Notes: generated by a model not told the origin, from the sequence alone. DNA of 64,000 nt from Dryomyza anilis (GCA_951804985.1 OX638132.1:84200696-84264695); one strand, 5' to 3'. Positions 36,065-48,110 are shown, counted from the stretch's first letter. Made by a program: numbers and translations.

Positions 36065-36475
36065 TAAATTTCTGAATTTCAAGAGAATTTTAAAAAATTT
36101 CAAATGGAATTTCTGAATTTCAAATGAAATATTCTGAATTTCAAATGAAAATTTATGAATTTCAAATGGAATATTCTGAATTTCAAATGAAAATTTCTGT
36201 ATTTCAAATGGAAATTTCTGAATATCAAATGAAATATTCTGAATTTAAAAAAGAAATTTCTAAATTTAAATTTCAATTGATATCTTTGGAATTTCTGAAT
36301 TTCAATTGCTATCTTTTGAACTTCAAATGAAATTTCTGAATTTCAATTGATGTCTTTTGAATTTCAAATGAAATTTCTGAACTTCAATTGATGTCTTTTG
36401 AATTTAAAATAGAATTTCTGAATTTCAATTGGTGTCTTTTGAATTTAAAAAAATTCTGAATGCAATTGATGTCTC
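36065..36475. repeat. 21-bp tandem array, second locus
   Basis: The same TTTCTGAATTTCAAATGAAA type of unit occurs as at 26185, including the variant TTGATGTCTTTTGAATTTCA. Two arrays 10 kb apart with the same variants suggest a common spread. Confidence 0.9.
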
Positions 36476-36731
36476 TTCGATTATTTTTCAAATATTGTAA
36501 ATGATTGATATAAATTTTGTTGAAAAGAATCTTTTTCAAGTACTCGCGTTTAAAAATGTTGTGAGAAACATGAAATTTCTTGGGGCAAACACTAAGTATA
36601 TTTCACAATCTATATTAATTGTTTTTGGCCCTCAAAATTAATCACTTTCCGAAAAAAGCATGGGACACAAGTCGCTCGAATACTTTATCGAATGTTGGGG
36701 TATATTAAACAACATGTTTCGTAAATGAGCG

Positions 36732-36916
36732 GCCTCAGCAGTCCAGAGGTAGCGCGCTGGACTTGCATTCTGAAGGTCTCGGGTTCGAATCCCGGCTTGG
36801 GCATGTGCGCTCGTGGTTATATTAACCACAAAATTGTAGGGAATAGATTTCACAGTACAATGGATAAAGTCTGTCTGAGTGCTGTGGATCTAAGTAGATA
36901 TTCCAAAAAAAAACAA
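36732..36916 (+). mobile_element. tRNA-derived SINE, family B (copy 2)
   Basis: The head is intact: AGCAGTCCAGAGGTAGCGCG and the B box GGTTCGAATCC. The body and A-rich tail are as in the other copies. The target duplication AAATGAGCG is perfect at 36723-36731 and 36917-36925. It is the copy closest to the tRNA-like consensus in the window. Confidence 0.94.
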
Positions 36917-36925
36917 AAATGAGCG

Positions 36926-37868
36926 ACCAAACATAAACATTTTAATTTGGCTGAATTTTGCGAACACTACAGCTATTGTGGTAAAATGTTTGGAAATACT
37001 TTCCATATTTGGGGGAAACACCTAATATTTTGTAAGGAACATTAATATCAATTATATCAAAAAGGTGATGTGACATAACCGTGACATAACCTCAAGGGAC
37101 ATAATACCAAGTCCTCCTCTGAGGCTGTCATAATCCCAAATTTTGTATTTGGCCGCTTCAGATGGTGACATAATCGAAATGAAAAATGTGACACAATTCA
37201 ATTATTTTTTATTTTCGATATATGACTGCCTTAAAGGGGGACATAATCCATAATGATTTTTTCCAGTTTTCTATCAATATTATACTTAGATTATCAAAAA
37301 CGACAATTGTAGCCTTAAAATGATATTTTTTTAACATCGTTAAAATACCGTTTGGTTTACAAAAAAACTTAAATATTTATAACGTTTTTGATCTAACCTT
37401 TTTTTTCTATTTTTATAGAATTATGTATAAGTTTTTGTTGTAAACATAATTTTATTTATTTAAAAAATATACATTTTTTGTTCTAAACATCACATATATT
37501 ACTTACAGCATATTTGTTATTTATTTTTATTAAACACTTGTAATAAAATAAAACGCAATTTGTCAATTATTGAGATAAATGTAACATTTCAAACGCACGG
37601 AACGAATTTGCATGGTAAATGCGCAAAAGTAATCCTTGAAGTAAGCAGCTATGGAGACGCAGATTTGATTTAGCATGAAATTTAATTTAACGCCTTACTT
37701 CATCCGCTGAAAAACGAATTTATTCTGCGAGACAATTACCTCTCGTAGACATTTTAAAATAAGAGGTACTCGAAGTACTCGAAGTACTCGAATGAATCAA
37801 TCTAAAACTTCGACAAGATGTTGCGACTTTTATCAAGAAATTACAGCAATAAATATTTATAATAATGA
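36926..37868. other. AT-rich intronic DNA
   Basis: Nothing recognisable. A small triplet of GTACTCGAA lies at 37766-37795. Confidence 0.4.
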
Positions 37869-37907
37869 TATGTATCTATATATATAAAACCCTTGGTCCG
37901 TCTGTCA

Positions 37908-37957
<50 letters not shown>

Positions 37958-38942
37958 TTGTTCCAGAATCACGTCTAAACCGCTGAACCGATTTAACTGA
38001 AATTTTGCCACAGGATACTAAGGAGTCCGGAGGGTGTCATAGGCTATATATGGGCGGGATTGGACAAAGGGGCGTGGTACCTCCCATACAACCTAAACTT
38101 TAAAAACGACATAACTCAGCACATACACAATCCAAAAAGATGAAACAAAAAACTAAAATTCACCACACTAAAACTCACCACACTAAAACTCACCACACTA
38201 AAACTCACCACACCAAAAATCACCAAAATAAAACCCACCACGCTAAAACTCACCACACTAAAAATTCACCATACTAAAACTCACCACACCAAAATTCACC
38301 ACACTAAAAATTCACCATACTAAAACTCACCACACCAAAATTCACCACACTAAAACTCACCACACTAAAACTCACCACACTAAAAATTCACCAGACTAAA
38401 ACTCACCACACTAAAACTCCCCATACTAAAAACTCACCACACCGAAACTCACCACAGTAAAACTCACCACACTAAAACTCACCACACTAAAACTCACCAC
38501 AATAAAACTCACTACACTAAAACTAACCACACTAAAACACACCACACTAAAACTCACCACACTAAAACTCACCACATTAAAACTAACTACACTAAAACTT
38601 CTACTGGGAAAAACTCTACGGGGAAGAATTCTACCGAGAAGAGTTCTACCGGGAAGAATTCTACGGTAAAGCGTCCTATGGGGAAGAATTTTACGGCGAA
38701 GATTTCTACTGGGAAGAATTCTGCCGTGAAATATTCTACTGTCTGAATTGTCTTTGAGAAAAGTTGTTTTGGCGGAGAATTATTATTTGGTTACTACATT
38801 TATAAAACCAATAAAAACTTCCACAGCGAATCACGGTTCCCTGATATAAAAAATAATAATAATGTTTTTTATATTAATAAAATCGCTTTATATCTATGCA
38901 TTCACAAAATCTTGACACGAGTCGTGCACGGGTCCAGCTAGT
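37869..38942 (+). mobile_element. Helitron-like (Helentron/mini-me-type) non-autonomous element
   Basis: The 5' part has TATATATAAAACCC, a GTCT microsatellite (37905-37955), then AAACCGCTGAACCGATTTAA and CTCCCATACAACC, a core known in insect rolling-circle elements. The middle holds two tandem arrays. The 3' end has a short hairpin (CACGA-G-TCGTG) followed about 12 bp later by CTAGT, the terminus typical of Helitrons. It encodes no helicase. A second, 5'-truncated copy is at 48829. Confidence 0.82.
38155..38745 (+). repeat. Tandem arrays inside the Helitron-like element
   Basis: 38155-38595 is a 15-bp repeat, ACTCACCACACTAAA, about 29 units with indels. 38597-38745 is a 17-18-bp repeat, GGGAAGAATTCTACCG, about eight units. 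Both types recur in reduced form in the copy at 48829, so they belong to the element. Confidence 0.9.
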
Positions 38943-40867
38943 TTTTTAATAATTAAAATTATTAACGATTATTTCGATATTTGCATGTTGACTATATAAT
39001 AAATTTGAGTTCAATTGCAAAATTCATTTTCAGTAACTTTGCGTATATTTTCTGCACTATATTTTCTGGAAAACATCAAATTCGATAAACCAATTAATGG
39101 ATGTGTTTAAATTTCAAAGCCTTCTGAGATATAAATTTAAATTCAATATTTTTTTTTTAATTCTTTCAAAATATTTGAAATTTAAAGTTAAAAAACATAA
39201 ATTTAAATCTTAACATTAAATTAAACCAACATTTCTATTTACATTTAAATGTCATAGCAAATGTTCGTTTTGGCCAATTTAGTAAAATTTAAATGTTTGC
39301 TTCTTGTTGGTCGGCCATTAATTGCACAAGTTGCATTGGCCTCTTATCTGTGGCCTAAACAAAAGGGGCTCATACGACAGGGTCTATGTCTCTGTTTGTG
39401 TGTGTGTGTGTGTGTGTGAACACTTACATAAAGCTGCTACACATACCAATAAAGTTTTCAGCCCCATTCCTAAATACGTTTGCAATACAAACGATCTGCC
39501 AGGCAATACTTAACTTGGCTCTGACTTGCTTGAAACGCATTTTAATGTTTTGTTTATAGAAAAGATTTTTGGCAAAAATTTACAGTACCAAAAAAAAAAA
39601 AAATCCAAAAGTAATAATTTTTCGGATAAAATCTAAATTTGGTTTTATATGAGGCAGGTTTCATTTCAAATTTAGTACGTGCAATGCATAAAGATTTATA
39701 TTGAATTGAACTTTATTTGTTACACAGAAAAATACTATGAAATAACATATCTATCATTACGAAATTCCATTGTAAAATGGTTCCCTAAAGTCAGAAATCG
39801 ATATAATACCTTTGTATTGGATTGATGTATAAGTTCTAAAGATAATTCCCGTCGATTATGTTTTGAAAATTTTAAAAGATAAGATCCAACATTACTACTA
39901 ATATTAGAGGAATAATATAGTTTTTTTTTTTGGTATTTTTGCATAATTTCCATCAAAAACTCTAATTTCGATTTTTAATTTCAGGCTACCATATCGCATA
40001 GGAATGTCATCATGACGTTCACATCAAAAAATAGTAGAAAATATTATTTAATAAACCTCTTTTTGTACTTTCAATTTACAAAAGTTTTAAAAGTCATTTC
40101 AATGTCGTCGCATTACCAATTTTCTGCAACTTCTTTTTATACACTTCAGTTTAAATGAGGTTTTTCTCGACTCTTTTTTTAGTGTTGTTAGTTCGCATTA
40201 TTAAAAGAGCTCTACCAGCATGTGTGGTACCTTACCACCCCCTCGCCACATATTAAATGCGTTAATGTGCTTGTTTAAAAATTACATGATTTCTATGCAA
40301 AACATACACAGTCGATGCCACCAACATCCCAACGCATGCATGCGACGTGATTTACTTGAGAAACCTTAAGTGCCTCTCATGCTCGCCGAAGCCCAATTAA
40401 CGTGGTCTACTAACGAGGTTTACAATTTGTAACCTAACTGAAAAATTACAAAGACATTTTGCGCATATTCATGGTTTTATGCATTTCTAAGCATTTTGTA
40501 ATGCGTCGTCGTCACAGTTGCAACATATTGTGTGGATTTTTTTTATTTTATTTAGTTGATTATTTTAAATCGCTTGAAAATAATTAAGCACGCTACTTGA
40601 AGCTGGCGTCACTCCAACAACCTCCAAGAACCTCCAAAAAACCCACTCCCAGCATCCACTTTCACTCTTCAGGTGGACGCAAAATTTTCCATAGGTAGCC
40701 TTTAATTTTTTGTTGTTTTAAAGACTACTTGGGAACCTTTTGTAAAATACAATATTAAAACTAAATAAGGTTTAATGTTTTTAGGCAAAATACATTTAGT
40801 TTCGCATTGACCTAGAAAAACCCACCGTAGATGATTTCCAGAAAAAGCTATGTACAGGGATTTTGTT
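38943..40867. other. Intronic DNA
   Basis: AT-rich with a (GT)n tract at 39396-39418. The stretch 40180-40680 is unique and of higher GC. No exon is supported. Confidence 0.4.
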
Positions 40868-40869
40868 TC

Positions 40870-40902
<33 letters not shown>

Positions 40903-41206
40903 TAATAATAATACTTTGGCGCTACAGTCTTGTATGGATCTTCGGCCGAGCTCTCTCACCATTTTCAGCTGTGCGTGTTATATTTGTACTCAAAGTGGTG
41001 GGCCCTACAGTTTATTGCCGAATCCGAACGGCGGGTGAGAGCTTTTTCATAGGCAATGTTTTACTCTCGTAAGTTTGCCATTTATTGCCGAGAGGTAGAG
41101 CGGTATAGAAAAATGTTTCTATGAAAAGATATTGTAAGCCCCAGTCCAGGCTTGAACCTGGGACCTTTCGCAGTCCAAACCAATAACCTTGAGCTACCGA
41201 TGCTTA
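40868..41206 (-). mobile_element. tRNA-derived SINE, family A (copy 2)
   Basis: Minus orientation; the tail is an (AAT)n tract at 40868-40912. The body matches copy 1, including TTTGTACTCAAAGTGGTGGG. The tRNA-like head is damaged: there is a deletion in the CTCGCAGTCC region, but GGTTCAAGCC is retained. Confidence 0.88.
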
Positions 41207-41998
41207 TGGTTCGCTTTACGCTGGAAATATATTAGGCACAGATTCCTTGGTTTAGTTTATGAAAATAAAATGGTTCTGGAGTTGCGGTGGATCAGAAATA
41301 CCCTGGGTAACTTTAACACAAAAAGAAATAATTGCTATGTTTTGTCCGCAAGTTGATCTCGACAATTGTTATGATATTAAGTTGCGGATATTACTTATAT
41401 ATTAGAACAAAAAAATAGTATTTTCCGACTTATATGACAAAAACTACTAAACATAATCCAGAAACAGCAAATGCGTATTCCAATAAATCGATCAGAAACC
41501 GAACGATTTAAAAATTAAAATTTTTCTGAAAGCCTAAATATATCTCTTTCTTGGATTTTGTAAAAACTCAGCGAAATTTTTTTATCAAAATCCAATATAG
41601 TCATCAAAGAGGTATTATTAGGCTTTCAGAAAAACTTAACCCTTTTTAAATCGATCGGTTTCTGATCAACTTATTTGAATCTGCGTTTTGGTTTTGTTTC
41701 AGAGTTTTGATCATATAATTCGGAAAATACTGAACGTAGGGTACTCAAATTTTGTATTTTTATTTCTAAACATTACTAGTATCCGCACCCAAAATGTTAT
41801 AACAATTCACCGTTTGGAGAGTTTTCGAAATTTATGTAGAAATTATAATTAAATATTTGATTGTATCAACATTTCCAAAGCAAATTTTTAAAAACTCGCG
41901 ATACATCCCAAATCTAGATCAATTTTGTACATGAAATGAACCAAGAAATCAGTTCCTAAAATATTTGGACCCTGAATATTATTTCAAAACTATAATGC
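41207..41998. other. AT-rich intronic DNA
   Basis: A loose inverted relationship around TCGATCAGAAACCGA (41488) and ATCGATCGGTTTCTGATC (41651) with CTGAAAGCCTAA / TTAGGCTTTCAG suggests an old fold-back of about 190 bp. Otherwise unremarkable. Confidence 0.45.
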
Positions 41999-43082
41999 AT
42001 TCAGAAAAAAGATATCATAAAATGAATAGTTTTTACTATTGCAATTAGTCTATAGGATAAACTATTAATTCAATCGTTAAACCTATTCAATACTATAAAA
42101 TACTATAAAATACTATAAAATACTATAAAATACTATAAAATACTATAAAATACTATAAAATACTATAAAATACTATAAAATACTATAAAATACTATAAAA
42201 TACTATAAAATACTATAAAATACTATAAAATACTATAAAATACTATAAAATACTATAAAATACTATAAAATACTATAAAATACTATAAAATACTATAAAA
42301 TACTATAAAATACTATAAAATACTATAAAATACTATAAAATACTATAAAATACTATAAAATACTATAAAATACTATAAAATACTATAAAATACTATAAAA
42401 TACTATAAAATACTATAAAATACTATAAAATACTATAAAATACTATAAAATACTATAAAATACTATAAAATACTATAAAATACTATAAAATACTATAAAA
42501 TACTATAAAATACTATAAAATACTATAAAATACTATAAAATACTATAAAATACTATAAAATACTATAAAATACTATAAAATACTAAAAAATACTATAAAA
42601 TACTATAAAATACTATAAAATACTATAAAATACTATAAAATACTATAAAATACTATAAAATACTATAAAATACTATAAAATACTATAAAATACTATAAAA
42701 TACTATAAAATACTATAAAATACTATAAAATACTATAAAATACTATAAAATACTATAAAATACTATAAAATACTATAAAATACTATAAAATACTATAAAA
42801 TACTATAAAATACTATAAAATACTATAAAATACTATAAAATACTATAAAATACTATCAAATACTATAAAATACTATAAAATACTATAAAATACTATAAAA
42901 TACTATAAAATACTATAAAATACTATAAAATACTATAAAATACTATAAAATACTATAAAATACTATAAAATACTATAAAATACTATAAAATAGTATAAAA
43001 TAGTATAAAATACTATAAAATACTACAAAATACTATAAAAATGTGTAATTGACAAATTTGAATGGGATTTTATGAGAGTGTG
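41999..43082. mobile_element. Old copy of the CACCCAGA-type MITE, expanded by an internal 10-bp satellite
   Basis: The left part (CATTCAGAAAAAAGAT, AATAGTTTTTACTATT, then TAGTCTATAGGATAAACTAT) and right part (ATTGACAAATTTGAATGGGA, then TTTTATGAGAGTGTGG) align in order to the two intact MITE copies. The middle of the MITE is replaced by the array 42091-43040. Confidence 0.75.
42091..43040. repeat. 10-bp satellite, 95 units (TACTATAAAA)
   Basis: 950 bp with no length variation: every unit is exactly 10 bp. Only five units differ by a single base, at about 42581, 42851, 42991, 43001 and 43021. Each unit contains TATAAAA and an A-tract, so the A-tracts fall once per ten bases. Confidence 0.98.
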
Positions 43083-44174
43083 GCCATTACATCGATATTT
43101 TACTATTGTGTCTTATAATGTTACTGAATAACCTCTTCAATTAGCAAAATGTCTACAATTTACGAATTTTACACTAGTTATTTTCGGATTTTGTGGGTTT
43201 GACATGTAACGCCTTATTCTAATTTTCATATTTAATATAAAAAAACCTACATTACATTAGTGATTACAACGAAGGTTTTAATTACTGTGTCTGAAATTCT
43301 TGAACTACTTTTCGCATTAGACCGTATGATATTGCGTGAATTCGTTACATAAATATTAACCTATTTAAATGTTAAGTTTTTATAACATGGGCTGGTGTAT
43401 TTGAAGTCGATTTTTAATGCATTCCAAACACTCATTAAATCGTTAACAGTTTGATACTTAAGTACTTTTCTAATTATGCAAAGGCCTACGTTAAACGATG
43501 GTGGTTAGAAGTAGCACCAACGCACGTTTCAAGTGGTCGTTGGGGGGTATGGGAAGGTTGAACTTTATCGGACGGAAATACAGAAGGTAGAAAGAAGAGT
43601 ACACCGCAAAAGGGCAAATGGGTCGAATTGCTGAATGCATAAAGTTGTTGGAGGGTGCGGGGATGGTGTGCTGAACTCGTCGTCGCAGTATCTGAAAATT
43701 ATTCTATGCATTTCAAATTAATTGTCTTCCTGAATGTGGTAATAGTAACGTTGAATAGTGATGCGTATGTTTTTGACTGCAAAGGTATGTGAGTGGATAT
43801 GTGTGTGTGTGTCTGTGTGTGAAAGGACATGTGTAAAGTGTGTTTGTGCGTTGGCATGTGCGAATGTGTGCGCTGTTCGAAGAAAGTAAAATGCATTTCA
43901 ATTTGCTGCAGGAAATCGTTATCATGATATCCTTGGACGTTGGTCTTAAATCGAACGGAGAATTGCAAATGAGGTGCAGCGTAGGGCAGACAGGGAAATA
44001 CGCAGATAAAGAGATAGACAGACAGTTTGAAGACAAACAGATTGAAAATGATAGTAAGAAAGACCGACAGATAGTAAACTGCGAGATATTTATTAAGACA
44101 GATAAACTGCAAATTACTATATTCTACTATTTTCTATATTTCACTAAAAATTCAAATTATAACAATATAAATTA
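43083..44174. other. Intronic DNA with GT-rich patch
   Basis: A higher-GC unique stretch lies at 43490-43690 and a GTGTGT-rich patch at 43795-43870. Frames on both strands cover the patch; none has splice support. Confidence 0.4.
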
Positions 44175-45015
44175 AATGTTTCATTAAAATAGTAAATTTT
44201 TCCCTAAAAATTAAATTTTTTACCACAAAATTCAATTTTTTACCAGAAAATTCAATTTTTCATTAAAAAATCAATTTTGTCACTAAAAATTCAATTTTTC
44301 ACTAAAAATTCAATTTTTCTCTAAAAATTCAATTTTTCAATAAAAATTCAATTTTTTTACTAAAAACTCAATTTTTCACTACAAATTCAATTATTCACTA
44401 AAAATTAATTTTTTTACTAAAAACTCAATTTTTCACTACAAATTCAATTATTCACCAAAAATTCAATTTTTGACAAAAAATTCAATTATTCACTAAAAAT
44501 TCAATTATTCACTAAAAATTCAATTTTTCACTAAAAATTCAATTTTTCACTAAAAATTCAATTTTTCACTAAAAATTCAATTTTTCACTAAAAATTCAAT
44601 TTTTCACTAAAAATTCAATTTTTCACTAAAAATTCAATTTTTCACTAAAAATTAAATTTTCAATAAAAATTCAATTTTTCACTAAAAATTCAATTTTCCA
44701 TTAAAAAATTCAATTTTTCACTAAAAATTCAATTTTTCACTAAAAATTAATTTTTTCACTAAAAATTCAATTTTTCACTGAAAATTCAATTTTTCACTCA
44801 AAATTAAATTCTTCTTCAAGAATTGAAATTTTCTACTAAAAATCCTTCACTAAATCTTTTTCACTAAAAATTTAATTTTTCACTAAAATTAAAATGTTCA
44901 CTGAAATTTAAATTTTTCTTTAAAAATTAAATTTTCACTAAAAATTCCATTTTTTTTACTAAACATTAAATTTTTCACAAAAAACAGAATTACTCACAAA
45001 ATACTCAAACAAATT
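44175..45015. repeat. 19-bp tandem array (TTCACTAAAAATTCAATTT)
   Basis: The unit repeats almost exactly around 44480-44800 and decays outward on both sides, as expected for an array homogenised at its centre. Total about 840 bp. Confidence 0.92.
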
Positions 45016-46611
45016 TTAATATTTTAATAAAAAATCAAATGTTCATTAAAAATAATTTAAAATATTTATTTAATATTTCATAAAACAAAATTTAAAATAT
45101 CAAAGCATACTTTGCGGTGCTTTTATTTGTCATTTAAATAGACGCCCGCTGGTATGCAATGAATTTCTGCCGTTTAACTAGCAACGAATGCACGCAATAA
45201 TGTCGTCGTCGTATGTGAAATGTGAAACATGAAAAAATGCCAAACAAAAGTAAAGAAAAAAGAAAATCTCTACTCTTGAATGGCCCAGTAGCTGCTGCTA
45301 GTGAAACGTTGTAACAGACAGCAGTAATCTAATTAAGCTTTTGCGGCGTGAAATAGAATTTTAAGCAGCTTTACTAAATTAAACACTTGTTCGCATATGA
45401 AAGTCATCGTTGCCTACTTTGCGGCGGCGACGACTGTCTGCAGCGACACCCCACCGTGGTCTTTGCAAAGCACTACTGACTGACTGCATTAAATGCACCG
45501 TCGACACCCTGAACGAGTAACCTTCGTTGGCCGGTACCCCTCATCGTCATCATCCTCATAATTGTGCTTATTATTTTTCGGCATTATTAAAAGCCTTTTG
45601 GCGCCAAAGTCAAAGTGAGCCAAGAGCTTCGAGTGTCTGATTGTCTGAGTTGTCTGTCTAGCTAGCTAACTGCTTAATGAGCTTTTGGCCCAATGTGCTT
45701 TTGGTTGAATGTGGTAGGTATGTGTTGCACGTTTTGCTTACTTTTGACAGCTGTTTGAATGGCTGGCAAAAACAGCTGATTGCTGTCACCAGCACAGACA
45801 ACAGCAGCAGCTGCTCTTCGCCGCAAGAACTGCACTGCTCTCCATCAATTACTCTCGCCTCGCTCTCTCTCTCTCTGTATTAGTCGACTCTCTTTAGCCT
45901 CTATTTAGTTAATACTAAACCTTTGAAATATTATTTATCACAAATTATGTCTGTTTCGCATGCTTCACGTGACTGACGTTCGGTGGGTGGATGGCTGGCT
46001 GACTGTCTGTCTTTCGTGGTTGGTTTGTTGTTCGACTGCAACGGTGCACTAAATGCAGAATCCCATTAATCTAGATTCAAATAGGCGCTGGTTTTGAAAA
46101 CTTGTTTTAGGTGTGTTTGCCGCTTGATTCGAACCGCTGCAGTGCGGTGCCTGCCTAGTCGCCTGGTACCTTTGTGAAGTTAGCGGCGCGGCGGCGCATG
46201 GAGGCTCTGATGCGAATGGGCGCTATTGACCTGGTTACATGTTTAGGGTGGAGTAATGCACACAGACTGGTTGGTTAATTGCGCGCTGGTATTATTTACA
46301 GCTTGATGGCAGATCATTTTTTTATAAGTTGTTGATCATACTTTTAGAGATTTAACTGTGCTATGTTTAAGTCTAAACAGAATTTGTTCAATCCAGTTTA
46401 CTATATATTTTGATTTACGATCTCAACATAATTTCGATTCCAAAGTAGTGGTATCTAGTGAAACCATAGATACTATCTTTACAGTTTTCCACTCCATCAT
46501 CGAACAATAACACAAATGATTTCTCCATGTATATCCAATAAGTCGATTCTGTCCCTACGGGGAAATGAACAGGTCCTAGACTAGGCACGTGACTGGCTCT
46601 TCGGAGATACT
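45016..46611. other. Intronic DNA with a long unique, higher-GC block
   Basis: 45120-46290 is the longest GC-richer unique block in the window, with many CAGCTG words, a short CT-rich tract near 45860-45880, and GCGGCGGCG near 45420. It is a candidate for regulatory DNA on composition only. Confidence 0.4.
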
Positions 46612-46613
46612 TA

Positions 46614-47504
46614 CCCAAGCAATCACGGCGCGACAATTGCCACAAACTATTGTGGAATATGTGTACCTTTTAAGTTACCTCTGACACCAGTGTTGAAAAC
46701 TAATAATATGTAGTGCCAAAGAGGTGACTAATAACATGTATGGAACATACACAATAATGTGTCGCAATGCTGTGATATATAAGTTATTCATTCTGATAAT
46801 GGAACATCTACAATAAATGGTGCGGTTAACTCTATTGCTATTAGGTGACAAAAAGTGGCAAATTTTTAAATGTATTATATTCCATACATGTGGCAAGTAC
46901 AAAATGAAGAACATAATAGGAACATGCTTATGTATAATGTAGCTAATTAACTTTAAAATTTAATAAATGTATATTATTATACACAACATATTGATAGCGT
47001 TTATGGAAAGTTGTGTTGCAAAAATATACATCCGCAAAAGCATAATTTAAAAAATAAAGAAAATCACTATTTTAATAAATTTTCACAAATTATATTTTTT
47101 TGTGTACGCGTAAAAATTAGAGGGGGTAGAATATAAGCTCTAACCAGAAAAATTGAACCGTTTGTTAAATTAGAGTTGTAGTTTGTCGAAAACTCTGTTC
47201 ATAAAGACTTCTTTCTATTATTATGCCATGCATATTTTTTATTTTTTATTACAGGACAAACATTCACGTTAATGGCACTGCGCAAGATCTTTATTATTTT
47301 TATTTTAAATCTACACATAAATTACAATTCAAGTTCCAAATAGGTGAATCGAAACTTTAAACTTTGTGACAACTATGCCTCGCCCCGGGGCTTTTTGACT
47401 GGCAATAGGGTGGCAAATAAGTATATTTCGCATGATTTAGAACAAACACTTTAATGGCAACTTTGTGGCTACCACTTAAGTTGCCACAAAGTGGTTACTT
47501 GGGT
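46614..47504. mobile_element. TA-flanked MITE with CCCAAG termini (891 bp)
   Basis: The left end CCCAAGCAATCAC and right end GTGGTTACTTGGG are inverted with 11 of 13 matches, and TA flanks both sides (46612-46613, 47505-47506). Inside each end are GCCACAAA-type words. No transposase was found. Flanking DNA on both sides shares AACTGGTCCTAG-like words. Confidence 0.72.
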
Positions 47505-47514
47505 AGTTAACTGG

Positions 47515-48110
47515 TCCTAGTTCTGGCACACCTCCTGCAGACCTTTAGACCTATTAAAGGACTGGTCTTGAAAATCGTGTTCTGTGACCGGTACCTTTGA
47601 ACCTATTACTAGTCCTCAAAAAATCGTGTTCTATTTTTTTTTTATTATTTTATATTGTAACTTTTTTATGTATTTTATTGTATTTTACATTTACATAATA
47701 TTTAATTTTTCTTTTCGTTTATACATTCACATTTCACTAATAATATCACCCTATGCTGTATTTAAATCAATACATTATCGAAAAACGGTCTACGAATTAT
47801 AGACGCATTAGTTGCAACGAGTCGAAATTATTAAAATTTACTACCAAAATTTACTACCATCATGAAATGGCAAACCTTACTGAAGAGAAATGTCAAAAGA
47901 GCGGCAAGAAATATGGCGTCGTTTGCTGTCCCTGTCGCTCTACTTTTGTAGCGCTCTTATGGCGCCACTTGGTGCCTTTTCGCTTCACTAGCGACAAGAT
48001 TATCATGGACATGATCCGTCTCCTCATGCAGACCTTTAGATCTTTCATAGAACTGGTCTTCAAGATCATGTCCTTAGTCGGCACCAATGGTTCTGGTCAG
48101 GTGATAGGTA
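47515..48110. repeat. Related short repeats around a mariner-like fragment
   Basis: GCAGACCTTTAGACCTATTA...GGACTGGTCTTGAAAATC (47537-47578) recurs as GCAGACCTTTAGATCTTTCA...GAACTGGTCTTCAAGATC (48029-48068). ATTATCGAAAAACGGTCTAC...GAATTATAGACGCATTAG (47770-47811) and TATGGCGCCACTTGGTGC match 18377-18455, where the two parts are contiguous. Confidence 0.6.
47812..47958. mobile_element. Mariner-like fragment (half of the AAGGGTTTTTCAA family)
   Basis: It contains CATGAAATGGCAAACCTTAC, GAGAAATGTCAAAAGAGCGG, GTCGCTCTACTTTTGTAGCG and CTCTTA, ending without the terminal bases. The left part matches early transposase codons of 49425. It interrupts an older repeat also seen at 18377-18455. Confidence 0.8.

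Noticed and set aside
31650..36800. tRNA gene-like heads at 31650, 36732 and 60349, and 28674/48530 (minus)
   Set aside because: Boxes A and B match tRNA promoters, but they are fused to repeated non-tRNA bodies with tails and target duplications, and do not fold as complete tRNAs; they are SINEs.
36725..36922. Open frames of 65-88 codons at 31583, 36725 and on the minus strand at 60055
   Set aside because: The same peptide (LSSPEVARW...SGSNPGLG) recurs because the SINE recurs; not host genes.
42091..43040. CRISPR-like array
   Set aside because: No spacers: units are contiguous 10-bp copies in a eukaryotic intron.
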